A stretch of 64,000 nucleotides of DNA from Blastomyces gilchristii SLH14081. Lineage: Eukaryota; Ascomycota; Eurotiomycetes; Onygenales; Ajellomycetaceae. Below the pieces are notes generated by a model. It did no database searches. It was not told the DNA's origin and worked only from the letters and a program-made list of their open reading frames with translations. Each line of letters opens with the position of its first letter. Position 1 is the stretch's first letter. A program made the position numbers and the translations under genes. The DNA lies in NCBI RefSeq assembly GCF_000003855.2, contig NW_003101679.1, forward strand, positions 3,551,558 to 3,615,557, in the 5' to 3' direction. This document shows, one piece after another, positions 24,200 through 37,367 of the stretch.

Positions 24200-26042
24200 A
24201 TGCTTGCTGTCTCTGATTAGAACTATCACTGATATTTTAACTTCTTCTGAACCTATATTAGATGAGCTATGACATACAGAAGCTTAAATCAATGAACTTC
24301 TTTAAACACTCACTGAAGCAGTATAACAAGAAGCACTCTGATTTTTCTCAGAATTATATATAAAAACTGACATCTCAGAATATTCAATCAATGATAATAA
24401 CACTCTATATTTCTGTGAATAACACTGAGTCTCTTACTTCAAACTCTTACATACCTGAATAATGCAAGAGATGCATGATTTGTATATAACTGATTATTCA
24501 GGCTGTAAACAACTGTATAGAATGACCTTCTGAGAGTTCTATTAATCTGAGATATTAAATAGTATCAGACACTTTATCTGAAACTGTAACTACTGTTCTT
24601 CTATTATCTTATAAAAGAACTGTAAAAAAGATCTACTGAAATCACTCAATGTTTCTGATAGAATCTGATAAGATATAGTAATTGACTTCACTGTTGATTT
24701 ATCTGAGAGTATGAATTGTAGAAATATTCTGATCATTGTTGATTAACTAAGTAAAGATATAATATTGAAATCTTATAATAAGATGAATACTGAACAAGTC
24801 ACTGAAGTCTTCTTACAGAGTTCATTCTATCAGATATATAAGTTACTGAGATCAATAGTATAAGATCAGAGCTGTCAATTCATGAGCACTCTCTGAACAA
24901 GAATCTGTCAAGTTCTCAAGATTATATACTATCTGTTAACTATCTATCACTCTGAGATCAATGATGCATTAGAATAGATAATTCAGACTGTAAAGAACTA
25001 TCTCTATAAGTTCTGTAATTACTTATAAAATGATTGATATGATCTGCTTCTACACACAGAGATCACTATTAATGAATAAGATGCTGTTTTAACAGACATA
25101 AGTCTGTTCTTTCTTATACACAGTTATCACATAAAGATGTTAAATCTTCTAGAGATTATACAGTTCACACTGAACTTCTGCAGTTCAATTCAGATCACTG
25201 ACAATATAGTAATAAAGCTCTGAGATATCTGTGATTAAGCAGAGGTCTTTATAATAACTGTAAAACAAGATTAAGAGAATTAAATTAATGTTCACTGAGA
25301 TCTTGCTGAACAATATAAGATAGAAGATCTGATATGATTAAATCTTAAGAATATACAAATCACATATTCATCTTATATGCTAGATTACTGTTATATCAGG
25401 TATAAAGTGATAGCAGTTCTAGATAGTCATAACTACTGTCTTGATATATCATCAGTGATTTATAATATATTTTATACACACTTACTCTGCTGCACTATCA
25501 CTGATCTATTCTCTTCTCAACTGACTTCTGACTGACAGTCATCAGATATCATAGAAGAAGATAATGAGCTTGAGTGAGAGATTGAGAATATTCTTGATAA
25601 GAGACTCTGCAGTTATAACTGATAATATCTCATAAAATGAGTCAGCTATAATCAACTGATCTGAACTCTGAGTTTCATATTATCTGAAACAGCAGCTCTT
25701 GACTGATGAGAACTGCTTCTGAAAGAGAGAGACTAATGTGACAGACTGCACCTGATCAATTATATAGACTATTTCACTCCACTTCATAGATTCTTCCACT
25801 TCACTCTCAAACACATATGCTCCGATTCTCAGTCATTCTCAATCGCCGATCCTCAGCTGCCATGAATGTGTATAGATTCTTCCGCCCCGAAGCTCTACTG
25901 TGTACACCATCACATACATGTATAAATATTCACTCTGATTGCTGATTTCTACACTTTCTCTTTCTTTCCTTCTCTAACGTTTTTCTCTTTGTTATATAAG
26001 ACCTATATATTATACCGATCTATTCGGCGTAGACCTCTTACA
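24200..26042 (+). mobile_element. Gypsy-1b: 3' end of a second Gypsy-1 copy
   Basis: Homologous to Gypsy-1 from about 45,294 to its 3' LTR, without the LINE-C insertion. It covers the end of RNase H, the integrase and the chromodomain region (about 25,560-25,730), then an LTR at 25,737-26,042. The whole 5' part, including RT, is missing, with the break at the GC-rich island. It is strongly mutated with many TGA stops. Confidence 0.85.
25737..26042 (+). repeat. Gypsy-1b 3' LTR (306 bp)
   Basis: Matches the 333-bp Gypsy-1 LTRs but is 27 bp shorter. The outer end keeps CGATCTATTCGGCG, while the inner end is mutated. It ends in TTACA. A TATAAATATTC box is retained. Confidence 0.85.
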
Positions 26043-28502
26043 TTATCCTTGTTATTCAATTTTTAATTATACACTCATTTATCTGTAAGAATGTTCATTT
26101 TCAGAGCCTTTTCAATGACAATATATATCTTCTTTCATTCAAAAGTTTTCACTTTCTTCTTCATTGTCTAGTGTCAATTTTCTCAGTCATGACTTCTTTT
26201 GACCTCTGTCAGTGTGATCAGACAGTTATTAAGAACACTGAGTACAGAATCTTCATCATTTACAGAGTTATTCATATCATTATTAACAAGTTCTGTCTCA
26301 TCATCTAGTAAATATATCAGTTCCAGTGTGCTGTTCATATCATCATCAGTAAGCATTTTTAAAATATCAGGTTTATTCTTTATAAGTTTTCTTAGAAGAC
26401 AGTATTGTCATCTCTTTATAATGTCAAGAATATTCAATTTCTCTGACAGTTTAACTACTTCTCTAATAACATTCACTGATGCTTCTTCTGTAGCTAATTC
26501 TTCATTAAAAACAATATTTCTTACAATATCAAGCTTTCAGATTGCAGGGTCTGAGATACAATATTAATACAGTTCTTAATATTCAACTAATTATCATTAC
26601 TTATCATCGGTTCTATCTGTGAGCTTATTGATAATCTTCAGATTCTTCTTATATATCTTACATTCTCGTCTACATATTCAATGAGCAGAAGATTGAACAC
26701 CTGTTCAAGCTTTAAAAGAGAATAATGAGGTCTCTCTCTGACATATGTAAATCTTCATTAATATTGAGAACATGTTGATTATTATAACTGCAGCTTGAAT
26801 AGCTTCATCTCAAAGTTCTCTTACAAGCTCACTGTTGAATAGTAAGCTTCTTGTCTTTTTATCTACAATATAATTGACACATTCTGCAGGGCTGTTGAAC
26901 TGTAGTGTATCAGATATAGTGATCTCATATGTGATCTCTTTTTACTGAGAGTAGGTCTTTAATTCATCACTTTTAAATTCATCTTCATCATCTCAGTGTA
27001 AAGTCTTAATTCAATGTTGAGTAGTAGCCTCAATTCTGTCAATAAAGATCATTAAATACACAGTGACCTCACTCTTTGACATCATAAGAATAATTCACCT
27101 GTAGTATATAATATTATCTGTAATACTCATTCAATAATTAGCTCCTCTATGAGTAGAGAGATTGATTTCATTATATAGTGTACAGTCATCATCTGTAAGA
27201 TTTATGAAGAATCTCATCACAGATTTAACAGTTCTTGTCATTGATGTAAATGTTGAATATATCATTTTTATCTGTACACAGGTCTTGCAGAATGACAAAG
27301 CTCTATTATTCTTGATTCTCAGTCTCAGTAGTGAATCTGCTGCTAATTTAGCAATATTCACAGAATTTAGATGATCAAGCTTTTAATATCATTGTAACAT
27401 TATATGTTCAACAATCTTGATATTCTTATTAAGTAATACTAGCAGAGAATTCTTTTTCTCTGCAGACTGTAGAATTTTTGCAGGTTCAAATTCATTATTT
27501 AATATTATAAATTGAATCAAGTCTCTAGTCATTGATTATTTTTCCAGAATATAGATGTTCTTATCACTTAATTTGACAGTAAAACTCAACATCTTATCAG
27601 AAGAGATTAGCAAGATTGAATAAGTATTCTCATAGATTAGTTACTTATATGTATAGCTCTGATATACAAGCTTTTCAAAACTCATAAGATTAATCTTCAG
27701 CTTGGAAATGTAGTGAATGTTCTGCAGCAGCAGATTTGCTTCTTCAACTGATATATTTATCTTTTCTATAGCTGTTGCAGAAGCTATTAATTTATGAATT
27801 ATCTTCAATATGATATTAATCTTCTGCAGCACTATTGATATAAGATTCTTACAAGATGTAGCATGAGCACTGAATTCGGAGTTCAGAACTCAGATATCTT
27901 TATCAGTTTGATCAGTAGAATAGACTGTTTCTATTGTATGAAATACTTACTCAATAATATTATGAACTGATACTGAGTCTGTTTCATTCTTATTCTTATT
28001 CTTATCACAGCTAGTAGAGTGTTTTTCAGAAAATTTCAATCAGTAATCTTTTTGAATGTGATCAATCTTCTGACAATGATAACATATTTTAGTAGCATTA
28101 TTATTCTTTCTATTCAGCTTGATGAAATCTTTGTTCTTGTTCTCAGAGATCTTCTTCTTCTTCTTATTCTTTTTATTCTTTCTGTTGAAATCTTGAGCAT
28201 TATTTACAGAGATCTTTTCATTAAAGATAAGACATTCATCAGTAGCTGATAATTATATTAGAATATCTTAACACAATTTCATGAAATCATCTTCAAGTAT
28301 TCTAGTGTTCTCATTCTTCTCTATTACATTCATTTAATTCTTTATAAAAGACGATCAATCTTTACTAATCTCTGTAAGAAGTCTGTTGAAAAACATGAAA
28401 TCTTCAATATTATATCTCATTCGGATATAATCAGTTCTGATTATAATTAAACATTCAATAAATGTGTGATCAGAATTCTTTGATTTTAATATTATCTTAA
28501 TT
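26043..28502 (-). mobile_element. Copia-D: gag-protease-integrase part, split by Gypsy-3
   Basis: Minus-strand copia element, different from Copia-A/B. From right to left it holds the gag C-terminal half (about 28,480-28,100) and a zinc knuckle CYHCQKIDHIQKD whose last Cys is changed to Tyr (near 28,080). The protease motif is mutated (NSEFSAH for DSGxSAH, near 27,880), followed by INLMSFEKL (near 27,690) and an integrase zinc segment with CKTCVQIK (near 27,280). The integrase C-terminal part (DPAI, KLDIVRNIVFNEEL) lies at about 26,560. RT and RNase H are absent; the element stops at the Gypsy-1b LTR. The gag N-terminal half probably lies beyond Gypsy-3 at 52,397-53,066. Confidence 0.75.
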
Positions 28503-28680
28503 TATGGTTCAGAAGAACGTACGACCGCCGGATAATAACGCGGCTGCTTCCGAACACGCTTTCGAACATGCTTACGAATGTAAAGAGGCTCTAGCGGCCA
28601 CTAATTAATTTAGATAAGGTATATAAGAAGCCGGCGTACACCTGTAATTGTACACTGACTCAAGCAATCTTTGAATCACA
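28503..28680 (+). repeat. Gypsy-3 5' LTR (178 bp)
   Basis: Aligns without gaps to 52,219-52,396. It keeps many CG sites (ACGACCGCCGG, CGAACACGC, CTAGCGGCCAC) that are lost in the inner half of the 3' LTR. It ends CTTTGAATCACA. Confidence 0.85.
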
Positions 28681-29152
28681 TCTGATAGCATGTCTAAAAA
28701 CTGGTGAGAAGTGCAGGCTTCTTCAGAGTGTAATAATTCCATCTATGAAGTGATTTGTAGTTATCATGCCAGTGTGGTTCTAGAATGTCTCAAAAGATAG
28801 TGTATGAAGAGTAATGAGTGAAAGAGCATCTGATTGATGCTGCTTTGCTTATTGAAGAAAACCTTCATACTCAGACAAATATCATGTATGTGAATAGATG
28901 AGATATGAGAAAGAGAATAAGAGCAGTGAATCAGATTCAAAGAAGCCTGCTCTCTATTCAAAAGAAGAATAAAAAGAGAGAGAGTGATTATCACTGAAGT
29001 TGTATAATAATAACAGAAATTATATAATGATATAGTGATATAATGATACAGTGATATAATAATAGATATTATATAATCAATGAGAAATCACTGAAATGAA
29101 TACCTCTTCTAGTTAATATGAACATTCTTCTCTGCTACCTGAACTGAAAGAT

Positions 29153-29864
29153 ATGCAGAACCTCTCAGAGAATTTACTTGAAGCAGTAAGAAAAGTAACT
29201 GAGACTGCTGAACTGAAATTGAAGCTTCATTCATGTATGAGAATTCTAAATAAAATTGAGGTCTTGTGTATGCAGTGGCAGGCTGAGATAAAAGTTAAAC
29301 AACAATTGAAATTCACTGCAGATCAAGCATTCACTATGAAGAACTTTATCAATGCAATCACCATCATTAATAAGAATAGAGAAAACCAGGTCTTAGGCCT
29401 GCAGTGAGAGATTAAACATTTACAGATAACTACACTGAATCTGAAGATCTCATTGTGATTGTTCACAATCTCTTCAGAAGTGTATACATCATCAGAGATC
29501 ACTGTGCAGAATGAGAATCTGAATATGAAATATATCAAGCTGAAAGATCTGCTGAAGTTATCAAGCTTCAATGATAACTGAAAAAATAATGCTGTAATCA
29601 GCTGACTAAGTCAGATACAATCATATTATTGCATTGAATAAGAACTCACAGACAGATAGTCAATGAAATTTTAACAAGTCTTAAGATCTGCTGTGTTTCT
29701 ATGTAGAAAAGTGAAGTCATTATAAATAACTGATGAAAAGATAAATCTTACAGATCTGAAATGATATTCATTCTCATAAATATAAAATGAGTTTTTCAAA
29801 TGAATCTTTCACAACTTTGAGAAAGTGAATATGTGAGACAAGCATTCTGAATGCTTCACTGAGT
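29153..29864 (+). pseudogene. Gypsy-3 gag, N-terminal part
   Basis: An 84-codon open segment (29,153-29,407) rich in Leu, Lys and Glu, with coiled-coil character (LSENLLEAVRKVTETAELKL), starts the element's gag. It continues after TGA stops to the Gypsy-2 insertion at 29,864, and resumes at 37,631 with a gag core segment ending near 38,090. The insertion point is bracketed by TGAGT. Confidence 0.65.
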
Positions 29865-30122
29865 TGTAAGAATAAGTGCTCGCAGGCGATTATTCGGGTG
29901 TTTGCAGCTTGGCGTGATATGTACTGTTAACTACTAGAAGTATTCACAGTAGAAAGATAAAATGTAGAGATCAAATGTATAATAGTATTCAAGCTGAGTT
30001 ATGAATAGTATTTATAAACTCCAGTCTATATAGTTGTATGTAGTCAAGAGCTGCTAACTCTATTGATTATACAAGAGATAGAAATAGAGATAAAGAATCT
30101 GCAAGAAGTGAGATTTCTTACA
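29865..30122 (-). repeat. Gypsy-2 3' LTR (258 bp)
   Basis: The outer half (left, 29,880-29,915) keeps CGCAGGCGATTATTCGGGTG, while the inner half toward 30,122 is mutated. This mirrors the 5' LTR. Confidence 0.88.
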
Positions 30123-31900
30123 TATTCTTTCCTCTCTAAGACTTTGTCTGTGAAGCCTTTCACTGAGTAACTTCATAGAATCAGCTCAGCACTGCAGTAA
30201 TACTCACTAAAAACTCTTCATATCTATAAAAATCTCAGTGAGGAAAAATCCCTTGTTATTATAAAGAGAAAAGAGTCTGTCACTTAGTTTCTTATTTTAT
30301 AAGATTCTTTGTGATCTACAGATTCTTCTCTGACTACTATACAGATTCATCTCACATCTTTCATACAGAAGAGTTTCAGTTGACTCTTAATCATTTTCAC
30401 AAGATTCTTGTGTGATTATTATACAGATTCATCTCACAGATAAATCACTCTCTATGAGATTACTCTTATTAAAAAGAAGTATTCACAAGTTGATCTTTCA
30501 CTTATTCTTATAAATCATTATTCTTTGACACTGTAGAATTGTGAGGAATTTTTCATTCTTTCATCAACTCTGTAGAATTATAGAATTAAGATGTCTGTGA
30601 TCTGTAATTACTCTTTGTAGTTATATAGAAAGATTCAGATCTGTGATTCATAATCACTCTTTGTTTACTAGAGTGATCTGACTGTTTGACAGAATCACTC
30701 ACAGTGTAAGTAAATCTCTCTAAAGTAGTATAAATATCTCAGATCTGTCTGTGAAATCTCATCTTCTTTTCTCTTTTTCTATAACAGGTTTCATCTTTAT
30801 AAACTATGAGTATTCTCATTCATTTGTGAAGTGTTTTCACTCAGATAATAGAGAGAGAGTGTTTCTAACAATATCTATGTATTGATTCAAGAACTTCTTA
30901 AGAATAAAAAATTTTTCAATTTTAATATCTTTGTAAACAATGTCTGACTACTGCTGAGCTTCTTGTAAGTGTCTCTGTAACTTCTCTAATTACTTTTTAC
31001 TGACTGATAAAGCAGAAGTGTTATCACTTACAACAGTATCTTCACTCTCTTCAGTCTCATCACTGCATCTGATCTTCAGATCAGTGATTAATCTTATGTC
31101 TTTCTCAGATCAGTCTCTGACTTCAAGCAGTATAGTTTCTCTCTTTACTATAAGTCTTCTTGTAAGTAATTTCTTACAGACTCTAGCTAATAGTTCTTAC
31201 AAAGCTCTTAGTTTTATCAGTGTCTTCTGCAGTTCTGTGAGTCTATGATCACTCTCTCTCTGCCTGCACAATCTCTGATCAGATATATGCAAATATGCTT
31301 AGATTCTCTATCAATAGTCCTCGCGCTGCAGTGCATTTTCACAATCTCATTATCAATGAGAGATGAGTTCTCAGATACCTGTAAAATCCAGGTAATCAAG
31401 ATAATGTGAATATCATGAATTTGTGATAAAAGTTAATCTGAGTAGATGAGCTCTCTCTCTGCATCTCAATTGTTTTCAGGCTGAATACTTCAGTATAACT
31501 GAGAAAGTGAACACAGCTTTGTAAGAGATATCTGATTATATACATAGACAGTCAGCTCTCAAGACTCTGTTATAACTGTATATACTCTGATATTTAGCTT
31601 CTCTGAAGTCTGTGCATTTCTGACAGTCTTCACATCAAATATAATAATTGTCTGTATCATAGATATAATACTCTCTGCTTCTTTGAAGAGAGAAATTGAT
31701 AATTATGAGAGAATTGAGTATTATAAATATTGAGAATGTGAGTATAAATTTTCTTTGTTTTTTCTTTGTTAATCTCTAAATTATGTTCATAACTCTGTTT
31801 TTATTTTCTTATTTTTTAACTTTAATGAGAGTATGATTTCTTCTTCTCTTTGTATATACTGCAGACTGTTCATCTCAGTAGAAACTCATTATCTTATAGA
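30123..31900 (-). other. Gypsy-2 region between pol and 3' LTR, with coiled-coil-like frame
   Basis: About 1.8 kb separates the end of pol from the 3' LTR. On the minus strand between about 31,300 and 30,750 one frame is readable through a few stops and is rich in Leu, Lys, Glu and Arg (LTELQKTLIKLRAL, then RETILLEVRD, then SDETEESEDTVVS). It could be a third ORF or antisense noise. I do not recognise a family. The plus-strand frame at 31,018-31,248 is probably its shadow. Confidence 0.4.
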
Positions 31901-32798
31901 CTAGAATTTACAAATGACAGTGTTAATATCTTTATTATAATCAGGTTCTTAGTGAAGACTACATCATTCTGACTTATCAGAATTCACAGTATAAAAGTCA
32001 TGTCTCAGCTTCTACAGATGTCTTATCTACTCAGATATCTAGTGAACTCATTCATCTTGTCAGAATACTCTATCACTGAATCTTGAATCAGAGCTCATAA
32101 TCTCACTTCTCTGAGTTAATAATTTCTTTAATCTGATATTCTCTTTCACTCTCTAGTACTTTATAAATAGAGTGATGAGTCACAGAGTTCTCTTCTAAGA
32201 ATTTCTTATATTTATAGAGTAAAGAGACATGAAAAACATTATATATCTATAACTTAGATAATAGTTTCAATCTATAGAACTATAAACTAATTTTCTTCAT
32301 AATTTTATAAGACTCTATCTGTAAGAGATTCAGCTTCTTACTAGATCTTTATATAATAATATTTTCTAGACTCAGTCAGACTTTATTATCTTTCTTAAAA
32401 CTCTTCACAATGTGCTTGAAGTCATAGTATCTCTTTTAATACTCTTGAGTCTTTCTCAGAAATTCATGAGCTTTCTCTCAGATCTTCTGAATTCTCTCAG
32501 TCTGTTCACAGATATCATTACACTCTATAGTATACTCTTATAGATTCATCAAGATTATCTGTGAATAAGTCTCAGTGAGTATCTCAAAGAGAGTTTTATC
32601 TGTGCTGACATGCTTTGAGTTATTATATATGAACTCTGTGAGTGATAATCAATGTATTCAGTCATTCTGATTGTAATTGATAAAGTACTACAGATACTGT
32701 TTCAATATACTTATCAGATGTTCTATCTGATCATCTGTCTGTTAATGAAAAGCTGTGCTTAGATCTTATAAGATTTTCAGTATAGTTATTAAATCAGA

Positions 32799-33029
32799 TC
32801 AGAACTCTTCTGTGAAGATTGATTCTCTGTCTGTGACAATGTTCACAGACAATTCATGCAACTGAATCATATTATGAATGAAGATATGAGTTAAATTCTT
32901 TGACTTTAAGTTCTTGTAAGTGAATATAAAGTGTGTTATCTTGATAAAGTAATTCACTATCATCAGCACACTGTCAAAACAGGCATTATATATGTTCTTG
33001 CTTTCAGAGAGGCTCATAAGAGCATTCAA
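32799..33029 (-). pseudogene. Gypsy-2 integrase core fragment
   Basis: A 76-codon open segment with DSVLMIVNYFIKITHFI and LSVNIVTDRESIF, matching the gypsy integrase core (DxxLVIVDRxTKxxHFIP and NIVSDRGxxF). The first catalytic Asp block has D changed to N in VDRF (VNYF). The rest of the core to the left is interrupted. Confidence 0.85.
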
Positions 33030-34049
33030 TTCTAGCTGTTTCCAAGGTTTTCATGAAATGAGTAGAGAAGTAAGTTCTTTATATAATCTGAACTGCACTA
33101 TCTGTGAATTCTGATAAATAGTATAAGAATTCATTATCTTCTTTACAAGTTCTTGTATCTTCAGTCAGAAGTATTTTCTTATAAGTAATTCATGAGTTCT
33201 AGTATCTATAAAATGACCTGCTAGAGAAGAGTCATGATGCCTTTTAATAAGTTCTATATATAGAAACTCATTCATAAATACATAAATTCAGTTCTCTCTT
33301 CATAAGAGATTATTTAAGTCTCTTTAATTCTTTATTTCTGCAGAATTGATTTCTGCTGTGAGCAGTTTCTGAATATGCTGAGCATATTCATTCTTCAGTT
33401 ACAGTTCAGACAATCTGAATAGAAAATCTTATAAAGACTTATACTCTGTTTTCTCTTATATCAGGTCTTTCACAGTGCTTCTCAAAGCTTATAAACTCTT
33501 CAGATTATAAGTACCCTCTTCAAGAATTCTTATAGAGATTCTCAGAGTGTTGACTCTCAGTGTTATAGAGAGTAGTTGTACAGACTTCTTCTCTTTCTTC
33601 TTTCTCTTCTCTTATAAGAAATTAAGAGACTCTTCAGTTAATCTCTTCATAACACTCAGTCTGAGCATTCTGTGAAGCTTTTCTATCTTCTCTAGTCTCT
33701 CTATATCTGTTACTCTGATCTTCTTAACATAGTCTGATCTGTGAGAGAATTCATCTGCTGAGTTCTTAGTTCTCTTAATATATTCTATCTTGAATCAGAA
33801 CTCACTCAGTCTCTGAGCTCAGTAAATCTGTTATTACAAGAGTTTCTTGATTGAAGTAAACTGTTATAAGCAGTTATAATCAGTTCTAATAGTAATCACT
33901 GTTATAAGACTCTTAAAGTAGTAATATCAGTGATAGAAGAATTTCACTATTATAAGAAGCTTCTGATTATAAATGTCATAGTTGATCTTCATGAGTTGCA
34001 TCTTCTGTGAGAAAAAGATCACTGAAACTCAGTTCTCATTTGACTGTAG

Positions 34050-35460
34050 TTATGAGACTATTTCTGAAATTATAAAGGAGAAGACATCTGTCTTTAATCT
34101 GATTAAAAGCACAGAATCAAAGTGATACAGCATTACTATATTTATAAATATCTGTTTCAATCTTACAAAGATGTCATAAGCTTCTAAGATAAGAAAGTTC
34201 TTACAGCTCTCTCTTCTCAATAATCTTTTCATTCTTTATTCACAGAATGACTTCTCCTTATTTTCACTCTTCAGCATGTCTGTAAGAGTCAAGAAGAGTC
34301 TCATAAATACAAAGATAAACTGTCTATAGAAATTCACAAAGCTCAGAAAGATCTGAATCTCATGAATACTAGTTGACTTCAGTCATGATAGAATAGTCTT
34401 AACTTATGAAGATTTCATCTGAATACTATCTGCAGTGATTACATATTCTAGAAAATTAATTCAATAGACACTGAAGTTACACTTTACAAGCTTAATATAC
34501 AGTTCTGTCTTATCTAAGATCTTTAACACACTTCATATATACTCAGTGTATTCTTTCTTCTTCACAGAGTACATCACTACTAGACTGGCCGCCGGGACCA
34601 TGAATTTCATGTTTGGTCCCATTTGGTCTGGTCCCATACATTTCTTGACGTGAATCCCGCTGGGACTGGCTATCAAAAAAACATGTAAAGTGACTATATA
34701 TCAGATCTTAAAATGGAACCATGACTTGAAAAAAATGAGAAAGTGGTCTCATTTGATCCCATTTAGTCCCATTCTTGGCATAAAGTTAATATTTTTAGAC
34801 ATTTTAAGGTTTTTTTTAGACTATTTTTAATTTTTTAAAAAGTAACACTTTTTGGTAACACTCAAATGAGATTTAAAGTCATTTAAAGGAATAAAAATAA
34901 TTTAAATTGAGAAGTGGAAATCATGGTCTCATTTGAAAAATGTGACAAGAGTAGACAGTAAGTCTCACTGGGACAGTATGAGACTACTATCTAATGTTAA
35001 AACCGTGTAATGAGATCAGTCGAATTGGTAATGAGACTATCAAAAAATCTGGTCCTGGTCCCAGACACGGTCACACGGTCAGTCTAATCACTACATTATT
35101 CAGATATATTATTACAAAGACATTCAGATATACATGAAGTGTTTTATTAATAAAAGACTGGAATATCACAGAGATATTAGTCAGACTAAAAGACATCACT
35201 AGATATTCAAACAATCTCAGTGCAGTTCTAAAGACAGTCTTTTATTCATCTTCAGACTGTATTCACAGCCATGTATATATATTGATTATATTTAGTTATG
35301 TGAATATGACAGCTTCTGTAAGACAGTTGATCACATTCTTAATCAGAGATAGAGAATAACAACTCTTTATTATCTTGAAGTTCAGGTCACAGTAGTCTAC
35401 ATATAATCTGAGATCTTTATTCTTCTTCTTTATAAACATCACAGAGGCTTCTGCAGAGGC
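34050..35460 (-). pseudogene. Gypsy-2 reverse transcriptase and start of RNase H
   Basis: Starting near 35,460 the minus strand reads SSQASAEASVMFIKKKNKDLRLYVDY, the entry motif of gypsy RT, then LTNISVIFQSFIN, then the catalytic block IYLNNVV. The aspartates of YLDD have become Asn. MITE copy 2 is inserted two codons later (34,581-35,086). RT resumes as YSVKKKEYTEYI and ends before 34,232-34,050, where RLKTDVFSFIISEIVSQ marks the start of RNase H. Confidence 0.85.
34581..35086 (+). mobile_element. MITE copy 2, hAT-like, 506 bp, best preserved
   Basis: TAGACTGGCCG at the left and CGGTCAGTCTA at the right, flanked by a perfect 8-bp duplication ATCACTAC (34,573-34,580 and 35,087-35,094). It keeps most GG, CC and CG sites and serves as the reference for the other copies. 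It inserted into the Gypsy-2 RT next to the catalytic motif and is much less mutated than its host element. Confidence 0.94.
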
Positions 35461-36199
35461 CTGTGAAGATCAGATGAAGTTATTCTTCAGATTCTTCTTC
35501 ACATAGATTTACAAGATCTCTGTCTTATAATAAGAGAGCTTATAGATTAATTCTTAGAAGAGTTTCTGCTTTTCTATTAAGTCTATTATCAGATTCTTCT
35601 TACAGTGAGAAGAAAGCTTAGCTGCCTTTACTAAGCTGAATATCTCTGTGAGATCTCAGTATTTCTCTGATATCTGAAGCTCAGTTTTCATGACTGCAAG
35701 ATTCTCAGACATTCATAAAGTCATTATATAGATAAGCTTATCTTCTCTGATTAACTCTGCAGCATTAACTGATTCTATCTCTATAAGTAAGTCTGTCAAC
35801 ACTGATCAGAAGTATAAACCTGACTTATGAACAGCTATATACAGATTATGTCTTTGAAGTTATACAAGTCTCAAGTACATGTTATCTATGATGTTTATAA
35901 TAATTACAGTTTCTGCAAATCTTCTCCAAGTTTCAGAGAGATCTTACAATTCAAAGATAACTCTTATAAGTCTCTCAGCTCTCAGATCTGAGTTCTCACA
36001 CTCTGCTTATTATAAGAGCAGATTCTCAGTTTTCATCATTCAGCTTATTCACTCTGTGAGCTTTAGAGACACTACAGTGATCTGAGATTCTGAGTTCATC
36101 AATACTTTCTATGCTTACAGAGCAGTAGTACTGTGATACAGTCTCTCTCTATAAGTGAGCATTTTCATTGAAGAAGTAACAGATTCAGATATCAGCTTT

Positions 36200-37330
36200 A
36201 AGACTCTTAAGAAGACTGTTACTGACTCTGTCTATAACTTCTCAAATTTCTATTTTAATTTATCTAGACAGTTTGCACAGAGATATTCTGATTTAGAATA
36301 GATAAAGTAGAGTCTCTTTTTCTTAGTCTCTCTGTTATATACTCTGTTTATAGAAGCTTATGAAGCTCTCTCTTTCTACTCAGTAGTTAGATATGAATCT
36401 CTCTATATCTTATCATTTTTTTCTAGTAAATCTGTTCTCTGTTATTCTGATTCTTACAGAGCTGAGTAATGACTCACTCTCTGTAGATCTGTGACTCTTA
36501 CAGTGATTTATAAGTGATGAATAAAAGTCATCAGTTTCTTCAGAGTCAAGAACTTAGAGTCTTACTTAATAAGCTTATTCTGCATATCTTTATTCAGTCT
36601 CTTTATAAATATCATTATTCAGATCTTATTTCAGAACTCTATTTTCACAGATCTTAATTCACATTACAATTCTATGAAGTGTTATAAGAAGTCTTCATCA
36701 GATTTCTTATCTCTTTTTCTAATATTGATAATCACATTTCAGATATTCTCTGTTCAGCTCACAGAGTTCTGTCACTTATTCTCTAGATAGATCTTAAGAA
36801 TAGATTAACAGAATCTCTTATAATCATTCTCTAAATAATTCAGTCAGTTCTTGACTTCAGTGTAGTAGAGATCTGTTATTATATAGATAACAGCTTCTTT
36901 ATCTTTCATATCACACAGTTGAGCTTGTAAGTCAATTTCAAATACAAACTTGTAAAAGCTTTTATAGATTATGATTTGATAAGTGATCTTAAGTAATTAT
37001 AACTTAAGAAAGTTTCTTTTCAGTTCACAGATATCTCTGAAGATCATGTCTAGAGACTTAGTTTAAGAGTGTTTACAGATAGTAAGCATTTCTTATAGAA
37101 AAATAGCTTAATTCTGTGAAAGATACTTAAGAATATTCTTCACTGAGATTGATTCATTTATAAGTTCAGAGAGTTTCTCTGTCATAGATACAGAGAATGA
37201 TGTTCTGTGAGTAATTGATAAGTTCTCTAAGACTTCTTTCACAGAGATTATTCATGATTCAGAAGACTGCTTCTGAGTGTCTGCAGTAGAGTTTACAGAG
37301 ATTGAAGTATATAAGTTTCTAGTTCTTTCA
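36200..37330 (-). pseudogene. Gypsy-2 gag
   Basis: The minus strand shows a broken frame with gag-like blocks: CDMKDKEAVIYIITDL, a segment ending NYLENDYKRF, and FIKRLNKDMQNKLI further on. Trp positions expected in the retrotransposon gag domain are TGA. No intact zinc knuckle was seen. Confidence 0.6.
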
Positions 37331-37367
37331 GTTATAATAAGTGATTGCTGACTGACTGAGCTTGAAA

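Noticed and set aside
23709..24272. 187-codon plus-strand ORF in the GC-rich island
   Set aside because: At least three frames on both strands are open over the same bases, the product matches no family I know, and its last third runs into mutated Gypsy-1b sequence.
26199..26567. 122-codon plus-strand Ser-rich ORF
   Set aside because: It is antisense to the Copia-D integrase C-terminus, whose minus-strand reading (KLDIVRNIVFNEEL and following) is recognisable.
28518..28680. Gypsy-3 LTR of 163 bp starting at CGTAC
   Set aside because: Similarity to the 3' LTR continues 15 bp further left by transitions only and then reaches a TG start in the 3' copy, so 178 bp is the better length.
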